Shown here: one piece after another, positions 8,345 to 16,678 of the stretch
How the letters are laid out: the number at the start of each line of letters is the position of its first letter
How positions within the stretch are numbered: position 1 is the first letter of the stretch
From: an uncultured Holophagaceae bacterium
Lineage (GTDB): Bacteria; Acidobacteriota; Holophagae; Holophagales; Holophagaceae
Length of the DNA: 64,000 nt
Assembly: GCA_903913215.1 (NCBI GenBank)
Contig: CAIWKE010000003.1
Location: 1-64,000 of the forward strand
Direction: 5' to 3'
Program-made: the position numbers and the translations under genes
Notes under the pieces: generated by a model
The model's input: only the letters and a program-made list of their open reading frames with translations
What the model was told of the DNA's origin: nothing
The model's database searches: none

Positions 8345-8443
8345 GCTGATTCCTCCTGGTAGATGGGCCTCATTCTATACCGCGTAAGGCAGATGAAAAC
8401 CAGAGGGTCAGGAATCGTGACCATTGACCGGGGCCAGTGCTCC

Positions 8444-9163
8444 TCAGCCGCCCAGATCCTTGACCAGCTGGGCGCCACCCAGCTGGCGCATCTGGTTGAG
8501 GATCCAGGCCTGGCGCCCGCGGATGTACTCGCTGGGGGCCGCCGCGTGGAATTTCCGGGGATTGGGCAGCACGGCGGCCAGGAGGGCGGCCTCCGATGGC
8601 GTCAGGCGCTTGGCGGACTTGCCAAAGCTGGTGCGGGCCGCGGCCTCGGCACCGTAGACGCCATCACCGAACTCCACGATGTTGAGGTAGACCTCCAGGA
8701 TCCGCTTCTTGGACCAGCCCACCTCGATGAGGAGGGTGAACCAGGCCTCCAGGCCCTTGCGGGTCCAGGAGCGGCTGTTCCACAGGAAGAGGTTCTTGGC
8801 CGTCTGCTGGGAGACCGTGGAGGCGCCCCGCTTCCGGCGGCTCTTCTCGTTGTGCTGAACGGCCTTCTCGATGGCCTGCCAGTCGAAGCCGAAGTGGTCC
8901 GCGAAATTCTGGTCCTCGGCGGCAATGACCGCCGCGCCCAGGCTGGGGGAGATCTCCTCCAGGGGCACCCAGGTGTGGTGGGACTGGTAGGGCTTGTCTG
9001 AACCCCAGGCCTCCACCCGCCGCTGGATCATGAGCCCCGAGACCGGCACTGGCACGAAGCGGAAGGTCAGCACCAGCATGACGTTGAGGGCCAGGAATCC
9101 GCCCAGAGCCCAGGCCAGCCCCTTCAAGATGCGCCGCAGCCAGCCCCCCTTGCGCTTCACCAT
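8444..9163 (-). CDS. mtgA: Monofunctional peptidoglycan glycosyltransferase
   Basis: This 239-aa GT51 enzyme polymerises lipid II into glycan strands without a transpeptidase domain. One N-terminal membrane segment ([19 protein letters not shown]) anchors it. The glycosyltransferase motifs appear in order: [14 protein letters not shown] (catalytic Glu), [18 protein letters not shown] and [13 protein letters not shown], then [15 protein letters not shown]. The track starts at 9181, but ATG 9163 has AGGAGG 8 nt before it, so I use that. The upstream ribosome binding site abuts a strong palindrome (9176-9202) that could hinder ribosome access. Confidence 0.93.
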   Translation of the reverse strand: MVKRKGGWLRRILKGLAWALGGFLALNVMLVLTFRFVPVPVSGLMIQRRVEAWGSDKPYQSHHTWVPLEEISPSLGAAVIAAEDQNFADHFGFDWQAIEKAVQHNEKSRRKRGASTVSQQTAKNLFLWNSRSWTRKGLEAWFTLLIEVGWSKKRILEVYLNIVEFGDGVYGAEAAARTSFGKSAKRLTPSEAALLAAVLPNPRKFHAAAPSEYIRGRQAWILNQMRQLGGAQLVKDLGG

Positions 9164-9175
9164 GGGCGCGGCCTC

Positions 9176-9202
9176 CTGCAAATCCGCTGCGCGGATTTGC
9201 AG
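9176..9202. repeat. Perfect 12-bp palindrome touching the mtgA ribosome binding site
   Basis: CTGCAAATCCGC-tgc-GCGGATTTGCAG forms a perfect hairpin whose last bases overlap the GCAGGAGG ribosome binding site of mtgA. The core AAATCCGCTGCGCGGATT recurs exactly at 1613-1630, in the 3' end of the TIGR02757 gene. This suggests a small dispersed palindromic element. Confidence 0.7.
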
Positions 9203-9300
9203 GGTAAAAAGATCGGGTGGGGGAACACCATCGGCATGAGTTCAGTCTGCCATTGCCAGGGCGGCTTGTGGGCAGGCTGCGGCGGTGCTAGGTTGTTTTC

Positions 9301-9354
9301 ATGTACTGCTGCCCCGTTTTCATTTCCATGATTAGCATCCCCCACGGGGGCTAG
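9301..9354 (+). CDS. ilvA leader peptide (isoleucine attenuator)
   Basis: A 17-codon open frame reads MYCCPVFISMISIPHGG and stops with TAG just before a terminator hairpin in front of ilvA. It carries three isoleucine codons and one valine codon in its second half, as expected for a peptide whose translation senses charged tRNA-Ile. A weak TAGG-type ribosome binding site precedes the ATG. It is too short for the ORF track. Confidence 0.7.
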   Translation: MYCCPVFISMISIPHGG

Positions 9355-9410
9355 GACGGGTTCTGACCGCTTCCATGCCGCCCCCCGCACCCACAGGTCG
9401 GGGGGTTTTT
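9340..9410 (+). promoter_or_regulatory. Ribosome-mediated attenuator of ilvA
   Basis: Four segments fit the classical attenuation layout. Segment 1 is CCCCC (9340s, right after the Ile codons). Segment 2 is GGGGG (9346-9350). Segment 3 is CCCCCCG (9381-9387). Segment 4 is CGGGGGG (9399-9405) followed by TTTTT. Segments 3 and 4 form a terminator. Segment 1 can pair with 2, and segment 2 can pair with 3. A ribosome stalled at the Ile codons would cover segment 1 and free 2 to pair with 3 (antitermination). A ribosome reaching the stop codon covers 2 and permits termination. The model is inferred from sequence only. Confidence 0.65.
9381..9410 (+). terminator. Attenuator terminator hairpin upstream of ilvA
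   Basis: The stem CCCCCCG / CGGGGGG with an 11-nt loop is followed immediately by TTTTT, 22 nt before the ilvA start. A strong terminator in front of a gene makes sense only as a regulated one. Confidence 0.8.
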
Positions 9411-9431
9411 CGTGCTGCTCCCGGAGTCTCC

Positions 9432-10985
9432 ATGTCGCCTGAAGTCCTCGTTTCCGCTGAAACCGCCCCCTCCCGGGACCTGCTGGACCGCATCCTCACG
9501 GCCCTGGTCTACGACGTGGCCATCGAGTCGCCTCTGGAACCCGCCCGGCAGCTGACGGCGCGCCTGGGGGAGCAGGTCTGCTTCAAGCGGGAGGACCTGC
9601 AGCCGGTCTTCTCCTTCAAGCTCCGGGGCGCCTACAACAAGATCGCCAACCTGGACGAAGCCGCCCGGCAGCGCGGCGTCATCGCGGCCTCGGCGGGCAA
9701 CCACGCCCAGGGCGTGGCACTGGCGGCCCAGCATCTGGGCTGCCGGGCCACCATCGTCATGCCCGTGACCACCCCCAGCATCAAGGTCGAAGCCGTGCGG
9801 GCCCGGGGCGCGGAGGTGGTGCTCCACGGGGACACCTTCGAGGGGGCCTTCGCCCACTCCCAGGCCCTCCAGCGGGAGGGTGGCGCCACCTACATCCACC
9901 CCTACGACGACCTGGATGTCATCGCGGGCCAGGGCACCATCGGCATGGAGCTGCTCCGCCAGATGCCCCGGGGCATGGAGGCGGTCTTCGTGCCAGTGGG
10001 CGGCGGCGGCCTCATCGCAGGCATCGCGGGCTACCTCAAGCGCCTCTGCCCCGGCATCCGCATCATCGGCGTTGAGCCCGTGGACGCCGACGCCATGGCC
10101 CGCTCCTTGGCGGCCGGGCACCGCGTGAAGCTGGACTCGGTGGGCCTCTTCGCCGATGGCGTGGCCGTGAGTCAGGTGGGCGAACACACCTTCGAGCTCT
10201 GCCGCCAGCACGTGGACGAAGTGGTGCTGGTGAGCACGGACGAGATCTGCGCCGCCATCAAGGATGTCTTCGAGGAGAACCGCTCCATCCTGGAGCCCGC
10301 CGGGGCCCTGGCCGTAGCAGGTCTCAAGGCCTGGGCGGCCCAGCACCCCGAGCGCCCGAAACCCGGCGCCCTGGTGGCCATCCTCTCGGGGGCCAACACC
10401 AACTTCGACCGCCTGCGCTTCGTGGCCGAACGGGCTGAACTGGGCGAGCGCCGGGAGGCCATCCTGGCCGTCACCATCCCCGAGCGGCCCGGCAGCTTCC
10501 GGGCCTTCTGCGAGCGCATCGGCCGCCGCTCCATCACCGAGTTCAACTACCGCTTTTCGGACCCGGAGCGGGCCCACATCTTCGTGGGAGTCCAGGTCAC
10601 CAGCGCCCAGGAGACCCACCAACTGCTGGAAGACCTCCGCTCCGACGGCCTGGAGGCCCAGGATCTCAGCGACAACGAAATGGCCAAGCTGCACATCCGC
10701 CACCTGGTGGGGGGCCGGGCGCCTGCCGTCAGCCATGAGCGCGTGTTGCGCTTCGAGTTCCCAGAGCGCCCCGGCGCCCTGCTGCGCTTTCTCGACCACA
10801 TGAGCGGCGGCTGGAACATCAGCCTCTTCCACTACCGCAACCATGGCGCCGACTATGGCCGAGTCCTGGCAGGCATCCAGGTCCCCCCCGAAGATCACGC
10901 CGAGTTCCAGGCCTACCTCGACAACCTCGGCTACGCCTGGGTGGACGAGGGCGAGAACCCGGCGTACCGGTTGTTCCTGGGATAG
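9432..10985 (+). CDS. ilvA: Threonine ammonia-lyase, biosynthetic type
   Basis: IlvA deaminates threonine to 2-oxobutyrate, the first committed step to isoleucine. The 517-aa protein has a PLP-dependent catalytic domain: KREDLQPVFSFKLRGAYNKI with the PLP lysine, ASAGNHAQGVAL, and the glycine loop VGGGGLIAG. Two ACT-like regulatory domains follow in the last 170 residues (AILAVTIPERPGSFRAFCE and VLRFEFPERPGALLRFLDH), the arrangement of isoleucine-inhibited biosynthetic enzymes. ATG 9432 has GGAG 5 nt upstream. The track start at 9375 lies inside the attenuator and is wrong. Transcription is probably controlled by the leader-peptide attenuator just upstream. Confidence 0.95.
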   Translation: MSPEVLVSAETAPSRDLLDRILTALVYDVAIESPLEPARQLTARLGEQVCFKREDLQPVFSFKLRGAYNKIANLDEAARQRGVIAASAGNHAQGVALAAQHLGCRATIVMPVTTPSIKVEAVRARGAEVVLHGDTFEGAFAHSQALQREGGATYIHPYDDLDVIAGQGTIGMELLRQMPRGMEAVFVPVGGGGLIAGIAGYLKRLCPGIRIIGVEPVDADAMARSLAAGHRVKLDSVGLFADGVAVSQVGEHTFELCRQHVDEVVLVSTDEICAAIKDVFEENRSILEPAGALAVAGLKAWAAQHPERPKPGALVAILSGANTNFDRLRFVAERAELGERREAILAVTIPERPGSFRAFCERIGRRSITEFNYRFSDPERAHIFVGVQVTSAQETHQLLEDLRSDGLEAQDLSDNEMAKLHIRHLVGGRAPAVSHERVLRFEFPERPGALLRFLDHMSGGWNISLFHYRNHGADYGRVLAGIQVPPEDHAEFQAYLDNLGYAWVDEGENPAYRLFLG

Positions 10986-11011
10986 GTCAGTCCTGAGGCC
11001 CGGAAAGCAAT

Positions 11012-11080
11012 ACTGATCAACACCAAGACACCAAGGAAGAAGTTCTCTTGGTGGCCTGTTTGGTGTCTTGGTGGTTATCT
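11012..11080. repeat. Inverted-repeat element R2 (CCAAG subfamily)
   Basis: ACTGATCAACACCAAGACA begins the left arm, and TTTGGTGTCTTGGTGGTTATC closes the right arm. The units are CACCAAGA rather than CACGAAGA, and both arms share that variant. It lies between ilvA and the M29-like gene and ends just before that gene's ribosome binding site. Confidence 0.75.
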
Positions 11081-11107
11081 TTTTTCATTAGCAATCGAGG
11101 ACTCAAT

Positions 11108-12256
11108 ATGACTGAAGAACTGAGTGGTTCCGAGCTTCTGGCCCTGGTCCAGCGGGTGTTCCAGCCCCAACCGGGTGAGGGGGATGTGGCGATCCTCGTG
11201 GATCTGCCGGACGCCCACGTGCAGGACGACACGGCCTGGGCTGCGCGCCGGGTCATGGCCGCAGATTGGGTGGTTCAGCTCTCGGCCCTGGCCCCAGCCC
11301 TGGGCCGCGCCACGCACCTGGTGCTCTATCCGAACGTCCACACCAACAACGGCGACCTGCCCGCGCGGGCCTGGCTCCACGAAGGAGGCCCCCTGCCCTC
11401 CGCTGAGGACCTGGATCCGGCCTGCTCCATCAGCTTCGCGGAGCTCTACGCCCAGCACCCCATCCTCATCGCCCTGACCAAGTTCTCCGCCACGGCCCCT
11501 CTGAAGCTGGCGGCCAAGTCCTTCCCCATCCGCGCTGCCACCATGCCGGGCTTCCGCGCGGACATGATCCCTGCTTTGCGCCTGGACTATACGGAGGTGA
11601 ACCGGCGGGTGGAGTTGCTCAAAGACCTGCTGGACCGGGCCGAGGGCGCGGACTTCGGCTTCCTGACCCCGGCGGGCCCCTGCGACCTGCACCTGGACTT
11701 GCGGCACCGGACGGGCCACGCCTCCGGCGGCTTGCTGCCCAGGCCCGGCGTGGCGGGCAACTTGCCCTCGGGCGAAGCCTACATCGTGCCCTACGAGGGG
11801 GAACGCCCCGGCGATCCCAGCCGCAGCCAGGGCATCATGCCAGTGCAATTCGGCACCGAGATCGTGCGCTATCGCATCGAGCAGAACGTGGCCGTGGCCG
11901 TGCTCAGCGAGGGACCGAGATCAGAGGAGGAGGCCGCGCACCTGGCCGCCGAGCCCGCCTATGGCAACCTGGCGGAACTGGGGCTGGGCGTGCTGGCGGC
12001 CTTTGGCCTCAAGCCCATCGGCGAGATCCTCCTGGATGAAAAGCTGGGCCTGCACCTCGCCTTCGGCCGCAGCGACCACTTCGGCGGCCAGGTGGGCCCC
12101 GGCCAGTTCTCCGGCCCCGAGGCCGTCATCCACATCGACCGCGTCTATGTCCCCGAGACCCAGCCCGACGTACACGTGCAGAGCGTGAACCTGGCCATGG
12201 CCGATGGCAGCACCGTGGCCCTCATGCGGGACGGGGACTACGCGGTTGCCTTCTGA
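11108..12256 (+). CDS. M29-like metallo-aminopeptidase
   Basis: This 382-aa protein resembles the M29 thermophilic aminopeptidase family, which removes N-terminal residues with a two-metal site. Matching motifs are GNLPSGEAYIVPYEG (metal-binding Glu of the NxPxGE motif), ILLDEKLGLHLAFGRSDHFGG (Glu/His region) and VIHIDRVYVP (HxD metal ligands near the C-terminus). The N-terminal half (VAILVDLPD) is more divergent, so assignment within the family is uncertain. ATG 11108 has GAGG 7 nt upstream. There is no signal peptide, so it is cytoplasmic. The gene stands alone between two repeat-bearing intergenic regions. Confidence 0.65.
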   Translation: MTEELSGSELLALVQRVFQPQPGEGDVAILVDLPDAHVQDDTAWAARRVMAADWVVQLSALAPALGRATHLVLYPNVHTNNGDLPARAWLHEGGPLPSAEDLDPACSISFAELYAQHPILIALTKFSATAPLKLAAKSFPIRAATMPGFRADMIPALRLDYTEVNRRVELLKDLLDRAEGADFGFLTPAGPCDLHLDLRHRTGHASGGLLPRPGVAGNLPSGEAYIVPYEGERPGDPSRSQGIMPVQFGTEIVRYRIEQNVAVAVLSEGPRSEEEAAHLAAEPAYGNLAELGLGVLAAFGLKPIGEILLDEKLGLHLAFGRSDHFGGQVGPGQFSGPEAVIHIDRVYVPETQPDVHVQSVNLAMADGSTVALMRDGDYAVAF

Positions 12257-12315
12257 AGCGCGGATCTGGGGAGTCTTCACTCGCCGAATGGGGGCGAGAA
12301 CGCTTCGGAAAAGCA

Positions 12316-12500
12316 ATCAACCGCAGAGGCAGAGAACGAAACCGCCAGCCGCTCAGCCTCAGAACTGGAACCGCGAAAGCAGCGTGGATGGTGCTAAAAG
12401 CGGAAAAGGAATTCGCCACAAAGGCCACAAAGGGCCCAAAGCAATGCGTGGCCAGCCTAGATTTTCTGCCTTTCAGAGTGCCTTGGTGTTGATCAGCTTT
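12316..12500. repeat. Composite and degenerate repeat region R3
   Basis: Several arm fragments of different subfamilies lie end to end. They are CAACCGCAGAGGCAGAG, GGAACCGCGAAAGCAGCGTGG (shared with 62753-62800), GCCACAAAGGCCACAAAGG, and finally CCTTGGTGTTGATCAG, the typical right end. No arm finds its proper partner. It looks like the worn result of repeated insertions or recombination. There is no gene between 12257 and 12589. Confidence 0.55.
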
Positions 12501-12508
12501 TCTTCTAA

Positions 12509-12560
12509 CTCAGCGCGGCCTCAATACCTCTCATGCCGGTTCTGCCCCAGCCGCGCTGAG
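12509..12560. repeat. 11-bp inverted repeat downstream of the tricorn-like gene
   Basis: CTCAGCGCGGC (12509-12519) and GCCGCGCTGAG (12550-12560) are exact complements with a 30-nt spacer. It lies 30 nt past the stop of the minus-strand protease gene and could act as a terminator stem, although no T-run follows. Confidence 0.5.
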
Positions 12561-12589
12561 TTCCCCTGGGGACGTTTAAACGGTGCGCC

Positions 12590-15500
12590 CTACCGCTTGG
12601 GATAGGCGGGCACGGGCGGGAAGGCTGGGGTCGGGTGCTCCTTGAGCTGCTTGAGGAGGGTCTCGACGCCCACTTCCAACTGCCGGTCATGGCCCTGCAG
12701 CTGGCTAGCGGGGTCGTTCTCCACGGCAATATCTGGCTCGGCACCGTGGTTCTCCACCCACCACTGGCCTTCGCGGCCGTAGAAGGCGTTGTTGCTCTGC
12801 TCCACGGTGCCGCCATCCAGAGTGAACTGGGTGTTGATGATGCCCACCAGGCCACCCCAGCTGGGCATGCCCACGATGGTGCCCAGGTTCCGGGCCTTCA
12901 CGTGGGACAGGAAGGCTTCGCCGTCGCTGCCGTTCTGCTCGTTGGTGAGGAAGACGTAGCGGCCATCCGAGGCGGTGTTGGGGTAGCGGAAGGGGGCCAT
13001 GCCGCGCATGACGTTGAAGCCCACCTGCTTGCGCTCCAGCTTGTCGATCATGAAATACTCGGTCCAGCCGCCTCCATTGCCGCGCACATCGATGACAAGG
13101 CCCTTCTTGTAGCGGAAGGCGCGCCAGTACTTGTCGAACTGGCCGATGTTCTGGTCCCCCATGGCCGTGAGGTGCATGTAGCCCAGCTGGCCCCCCGAGG
13201 CCTTGTCCACGGCGGCGATGTTGTCGGCGATCCAGTGCTCGTAACGCAGGTTCCAGTCGTTGGCCACGGGCTCCACCTCCACGCTGCGGGCGCCTTCCAG
13301 GCTGGGCTTGCTGTTCACCGTGAGGCGCAGCTTCTGGCCCTTGACCACCTGCAGCCGGGCCCCGATGGCATCGGGAGCCGACAGGGGCTGGCCATCGATG
13401 GCCAGGAGATACTCGCCCTCCTTCACCTTGGGCTCAGGGTCCGCCAGGGGCGCCTTGAGGTCCCGGGCGTAGGCGGTGGGGCCATAGACGGTCGCGAAGC
13501 GGTAGTGCCCCTGCTCGGCGCGGAGGTCCGCCCCCAGCAGGCCCGTGTACGTGGGGCTGGGCGCCGGGCGGCCAGGGCCGTTGTCGCCGCCGCCCACATA
13601 GGTGTGGCTGGCGCTCAGCTCGCCCACCATCTGGCTCAGGAGCCAGTTCAGCTCCTGCCGCGTGTTCAGGTCCGGCAGCCAGGCCCGGAACTTGGCACCG
13701 ATGGCCTCCCAGTTGTTGCCGTTCATATCCTTGTCGTAGAAGAAGTCGCGATACCAGCGCCAGGTGTCCTCGAAAATTTGCGTCCACTCCTCCCGAGGCG
13801 CGGCGGTCATGGTCATGCGCTCCAAGTCCAGCTTCTCGGGCAGGACCTTGGACGTGAACACCGCGGCAGCCTCCCCCGTGAAGTAGGTGCCACCCTTGCG
13901 GAGGAGCAGTCGCCGCCCTGCGGTGTCGAAGGTCCAATCGCTGATGGGTTCGGCGAGCACCGCCTCCTTGTCCTTCTTGGCGGCAGGATCGTAGAGGTGC
14001 AGCTTCCACTTTTCCGCGCCGCGGGGCCCGTAGAGTTCCTCCACCACACTGTCGTCCCAGCCGTCCACCTCGTCCCAGCCCACAAGGCCCTTGCCGGCCT
14101 TGAGGTGGAAGTAGTTGCCCGCCTTCACGGGCAGGGGGGCGACGCGCTCCGCCAGGCCCGCGAGGTCGATGCGGAAGGCGCTGGCGGCACTGGAGGCGCC
14201 GAGCTTGTCCTCGCCGGCACGGAGCTTCACGGCCATCACCTCCACGGGGGAAGGCTGGATATGGTTGTCCTGGCTGGGGTCCAGCCGCGTGTGGAAGTTG
14301 CTGTAGCTGAGGAAATAGAGGGTGCTGCCATCCAGGTCGAAGCGGGGGTTCAGGCAGTCGAAGAAGCCATCCGTGAGGCTGACCTTCTGCTTGGTGGCCA
14401 GATTGTAGAGGTGGATGCGGCTGTTGTGGCTGGGTTCCACGAAGCTGTAGGCGATCCAGTTGGAGTCCGGAGCCCAGGCATAGTCGCTGGCCTCCCAGGT
14501 GAACTGGTCGTTCTTCAGTTCGTGGGATTCATCGATCTTGGTGAGCTTCCGGTTGGCCACATCCATCACATAGAGGGCGAAGCTCTTGTCGCCAAAGAGC
14601 AGCTTGGTGCCGTCCGGGCTCCACTCCAGGTGGTAGAGGGCCGTCTTCAGGCCCGTGGCCAGGCGCTCGGGAGCGCCGTCCAGGGCCTGCACGTAGAGGT
14701 CGTAGTCGCCGTTGGCATCGCTGAGGTAGGCCACCCGCTTGCCGTCTGGCGAGAGGCGGGGAAAGCGCTCGCGCACGCCCGGCGTCTTGGTGAGGTTCCG
14801 GGTGGCCTGGGTGGCGTCGCTAGGCACCAGGAACACATCCCCCCGGGCCTCGAAGACCGCCGTGGTGCCCACGAGACTCATGGATTGGATCCAGTCCTTG
14901 GGGTTGAGGGTGCGGGGTGCGGCCTTCCACCCATCACTCGCCGTGGTGATGGGCACCGGAGTGACGGTCCGGTTGCCCAGGTCCAGGGCCTGCAGGTGGC
15001 CCCCCTGTACGAAGACCACGGTGCGGCCATCGGTGCTGGGCTGCTGCACATCGAAGTCCTTCACGTTCGTGAGCCGCTCCACGGCCTTGGTGGCGGGATC
15101 CACCGAGTAGAGGTCCGTGAGGCCGTTGCTGCCGCGGTCCGATTCGAAGAGCACCTTGCCCTGGGCCCAGATGGGGGCCCCATTGCGCCCCACGAAGTCC
15201 GTGAGCTGCACATAGGTCCCGCGCTTCAGGTCCGCCAGCCAGAGGTCCTGGTGCTGGCCCCCCTTGTAGCGCTTCCAGTAGTACTCCAGCCGCCCCTTGG
15301 TGCTGTAGGCGAGCCGCTCCCCGTCCGGGGCCAGGCTGCCCTGGACGCCCCGGGGTACGGCCAAGCGCTCGGGCTCATGACCCGCCAAGTCCACAGTGAA
15401 GAGCTGCTCCACGGGCCGGAAGCTGTGGTCACCGATGGCCTTGAACACCACCTTCTGGCTGTCCGGGGTCCAGCCCTGCACGGTGGCGAAGCCGCACCAG

Positions 15501-15805
15501 GTGAGGCGCCGGGGCACGCCGCCACCGGCGGGCATCAGGTAGACCTGGGTGGCGCCGTCGTACTGGGCGCTGAAGGCGATCCACTTGCCGTCCGGGCTGA
15601 AGCGGGCGGAGGTCTCCAGGCCTGGGTGGGTGGTGAGGCGCCGCGCGGGGCCACCCTTCAGGGAACCGAGCCAAAGGTCATCCTCCCAGGTGAAGACCAC
15701 CTGGTCGCCGCGTACATCCGGGGCGCTCACGAAGCGGGGGGCACGCTCCTGGGCCACCAGGGCGCAGGCCACGAGGAGCAGGGCAGTGGTATGCAAGCTC
15801 AGCAT
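12590..15805 (-). CDS. Tricorn-like S41 peptidase with WD40/PD40 propellers, secreted
   Basis: This 1071-aa protein has a signal peptide (MLSLHTTALLLVACALVAQ) followed by two PD40-type beta-propellers. These are recognisable from repeated SPDGKWIAF, TPDSQKVVF, SPDGKRVAYLSD and SPDGTKLLFGD units over about residues 25-650. A helical C1-type linker, a PDZ-like domain (GEYLLAIDGQPLSAPDAIG) and an S41 catalytic core complete it. The core contains LVIDVRGNGGGWTEYF and TNEQNGSDGEAF, whose serine is the expected nucleophile. Tricorn-type proteases degrade oligopeptides threaded through the propellers. With its signal peptide this one should work in the periplasm or outside. ATG 15805 has GGAG 8 nt upstream, so the 14 residues before it in the track are not coding. 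Confidence 0.92.
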   Translation of the reverse strand: MLSLHTTALLLVACALVAQERAPRFVSAPDVRGDQVVFTWEDDLWLGSLKGGPARRLTTHPGLETSARFSPDGKWIAFSAQYDGATQVYLMPAGGGVPRRLTWCGFATVQGWTPDSQKVVFKAIGDHSFRPVEQLFTVDLAGHEPERLAVPRGVQGSLAPDGERLAYSTKGRLEYYWKRYKGGQHQDLWLADLKRGTYVQLTDFVGRNGAPIWAQGKVLFESDRGSNGLTDLYSVDPATKAVERLTNVKDFDVQQPSTDGRTVVFVQGGHLQALDLGNRTVTPVPITTASDGWKAAPRTLNPKDWIQSMSLVGTTAVFEARGDVFLVPSDATQATRNLTKTPGVRERFPRLSPDGKRVAYLSDANGDYDLYVQALDGAPERLATGLKTALYHLEWSPDGTKLLFGDKSFALYVMDVANRKLTKIDESHELKNDQFTWEASDYAWAPDSNWIAYSFVEPSHNSRIHLYNLATKQKVSLTDGFFDCLNPRFDLDGSTLYFLSYSNFHTRLDPSQDNHIQPSPVEVMAVKLRAGEDKLGASSAASAFRIDLAGLAERVAPLPVKAGNYFHLKAGKGLVGWDEVDGWDDSVVEELYGPRGAEKWKLHLYDPAAKKDKEAVLAEPISDWTFDTAGRRLLLRKGGTYFTGEAAAVFTSKVLPEKLDLERMTMTAAPREEWTQIFEDTWRWYRDFFYDKDMNGNNWEAIGAKFRAWLPDLNTRQELNWLLSQMVGELSASHTYVGGGDNGPGRPAPSPTYTGLLGADLRAEQGHYRFATVYGPTAYARDLKAPLADPEPKVKEGEYLLAIDGQPLSAPDAIGARLQVVKGQKLRLTVNSKPSLEGARSVEVEPVANDWNLRYEHWIADNIAAVDKASGGQLGYMHLTAMGDQNIGQFDKYWRAFRYKKGLVIDVRGNGGGWTEYFMIDKLERKQVGFNVMRGMAPFRYPNTASDGRYVFLTNEQNGSDGEAFLSHVKARNLGTIVGMPSWGGLVGIINTQFTLDGGTVEQSNNAFYGREGQWWVENHGAEPDIAVENDPASQLQGHDRQLEVGVETLLKQLKEHPTPAFPPVPAYPKR

Positions 15806-15973
15806 CAAAGACTCCGGAGACGGGTACAGGAATATACCTCGTTTCACGATGATTCGACAGGCCCGCCCCGGGGCCCACTCCCGGAGCCGGGGGACCTAGT
15901 GGTGAAGAACTTCCAACCTCGCCCCATGACTAATTCTTATGAGGCCTTGGGCTGGATTATTCCTGGCCTGATT

Positions 15974-16678
15974 CTAGAAAAGCCGACCCACCAGGGTCGC
16001 CAGGGCCGTTTCCGTGCGAAGGATGCGGGGCCCCAGGTCCAGGGGGCGCAGGCCCGCGCGGTAGAGGCTCAGCAGCTCCGCCTCGATCCAGCCCCCCTCG
16101 GGGCCGATGGCCAGGGTCAGGGGCTCCCCGCGCAGGCCGGACTCACCGCCTGCGCCGGGATGGGCCACCAGGGCCCGCCCCGCCCCGATCAGCGCGGGCA
16201 GCTCATCCTCCACAAAGGGCCGGAAAAGCCGCGCCAGGCGCAGCTCCGGCAGCACCGTGTCCTTGGCCTGCTCCAAGCCTAGAAGCATCTGCTCGCGGAG
16301 GTATTCCGGCCCCATGCGGGGGCTGGCCCAGTAGGCCTTCTCCACCTTCCAGGCGTTCAGCAGGATGATGCGGGCCGCGCCCAGGCTGGTGGCGGCGGCC
16401 ACCACGCGGTTCAGCACCTTGGGCCGGGGGACGGCGATGACCAGCGTCAGGGGCAGCTTGGGGGGCGGTTCCTGATCCAGCACCAGGGCCATTTCCAGGG
16501 CCTCTGCGTCAAGGCTCAGCACAGTGCCGCGCCCCATGGCGCCGCCGAGAAGCCCCACGCTGAGTTCCTTCCCCACTCCAGCCCGGTACACCTCGCGCAC
16601 ATGGGCCAGACGGCGACCCACCAGGCGCGCCCGGTCCGGGGCCACCAGGTCCTTGGGTAGCAGCACCACCAGGTTCAA
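15974..16678 (-). CDS. rsmE: 16S rRNA (uracil-1498-N3)-methyltransferase
   Basis: RsmE methylates U1498 of 16S rRNA. The 234-aa protein (normal length) shows the N-terminal PUA-like region (RRLAHVREVYRAGVGKELSVG), the SPOUT fold with VIAVPRPKVLNRVVAAATSLG, EQMLLGLEQAKDTVLPEL, and the AdoMet-knot motif LAIGPEGGWIEAEL followed by LGPRILRTETAL. The start is TTG at 16678, which overlaps the stop of the upstream acetyltransferase (TTGA) and has AGGA 8 nt before it. The track's longer frame is an antisense extension. It is the third gene of a translationally coupled set with GNAT and TfoX-like genes. Confidence 0.93.
   Translation of the reverse strand: MNLVVLLPKDLVAPDRARLVGRRLAHVREVYRAGVGKELSVGLLGGAMGRGTVLSLDAEALEMALVLDQEPPPKLPLTLVIAVPRPKVLNRVVAAATSLGAARIILLNAWKVEKAYWASPRMGPEYLREQMLLGLEQAKDTVLPELRLARLFRPFVEDELPALIGAGRALVAHPGAGGESGLRGEPLTLAIGPEGGWIEAELLSLYRAGLRPLDLGPRILRTETALATLVGRLF

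Noticed and set aside
7008-8362. 455-aa plus-strand frame
   Set aside because: Antisense to mdh and the small 69-aa gene, with no motif of its own.
12222-12605. Short ORFs in the 12.2-12.6 kb gap
   Set aside because: They translate repeat arms (IRHKGHKGPK) and have no ribosome binding sites.
12635-16282. 1215-aa plus-strand frame
   Set aside because: It is antisense to the tricorn-like protease and rsmE, both of which have clear motifs. Composition is that of a GC shadow.
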